Source: Syntrophaceae bacterium UBA2251
GTDB taxonomy: Bacteria > Desulfobacterota > Syntrophia > Syntrophales > UBA2251
Reading direction: 5' to 3'
Assembly (NCBI GenBank): GCA_002347815.1
Contig: DDXV01000023.1
Location: forward strand, 30,912-46,706
Length of the DNA stretch: 15,795 nucleotides
Positions 15,729 through 15,795 of this stretch are shown here, piece after piece (positions within the stretch are counted from its first letter, which is position 1; every line of letters begins with the position of its first letter). The notes below the pieces were generated by a model that saw only the letters and a list, made by a program, of their open reading frames with translations, did no database searches and was not told the origin of the DNA. A program made the translations under genes and the position numbers.

Positions 15729-15744
15729 CGGCCCACCCGGGCCG
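15729..15744 (+). terminator. Possible weak terminator hairpin after the kinase-like gene
   Basis: CGGCCC/GGGCCG with an ACCC loop lies 16 bases after the stop codon. No T-run follows, so if it ends transcription it is not a classical intrinsic terminator. Confidence 0.25.
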
Positions 15745-15795
15745 CCCGTGGAATCACGGATCGACGCCCGCGGTCCTAGTACCATGTAACGTTTA

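Noticed and set aside
1..15795. CRISPR arrays, insertion sequences, integrases, toxin-antitoxin pairs or known phage-defence genes
   Set aside because: No direct-repeat/spacer pattern, transposase or integrase motifs, or terminal inverted repeats were seen. The only regular repeat is the coding zinc-ribbon array in topA.

Overview
The window is about 15.8 kb of GC-rich bacterial chromosome. The linked dprA-topA-trmFO genes, the Gram-negative style signal peptides and lipoprotein, and the HlyD-type adaptors suggest a diderm related to the Desulfobacterota (former Deltaproteobacteria). That placement is an inference from gene content and order only; no rRNA is present.

Layout. (1) 1-1771: the 5' end of a tRNA gene (minus, cut by the window edge, probably tRNA-Arg) with its own promoter, then a minus-strand gene for an exported mosaic protein with Ig-like (ASH/BACON-type) and C-terminal DUF5648 repeats. 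An intrinsic-terminator-like hairpin lies just upstream of that gene. (2) 1863-6744, plus: a promoter followed by dprA, topA and trmFO, packed with a 16-base overlap and a 7-base gap. This is a housekeeping operon for DNA uptake and recombination, DNA supercoiling and tRNA U54 methylation. (3) 13992 down to 6754, minus: five co-directional genes that look like one unit. In order of transcription they are a GAF-GAF-TM-HlyD adaptor, a PqqD-like/M50 protease/HlyD fusion, a short SecA-like ATPase, a stand-alone periplasmic adaptor, and a small DUF3192-type lipoprotein. (4) 13993-14455: a 463-base gap with no supported gene. (5) 14456-15712: a DUF3467 gene (minus) and a uridine-kinase-like P-loop gene (plus), transcribed divergently from two readable sigma70 promoters.

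Region 3 is the most interesting part. Three membrane-fusion-type adaptors are encoded with a SecA-like motor and a membrane-embedded zinc protease, but with no ABC ATPase, RND pump or TolC-like outer-membrane protein. The SecA-like protein keeps the DEAD motor and preprotein crosslinking domain but ends at the start of the scaffold helix. It therefore appears to lack the helical wing, two-helix finger and zinc tail of housekeeping SecA. A working inference is a dedicated envelope export or processing system. In it, the SecA-like ATPase would supply energy, the PqqD-like domain would recognise the substrate, the M50 domain would cleave in the membrane, the GAF domains would sense a cytoplasmic signal, and the adaptors would span the periplasm. 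The substrate and outer-membrane component are not identifiable in this window.
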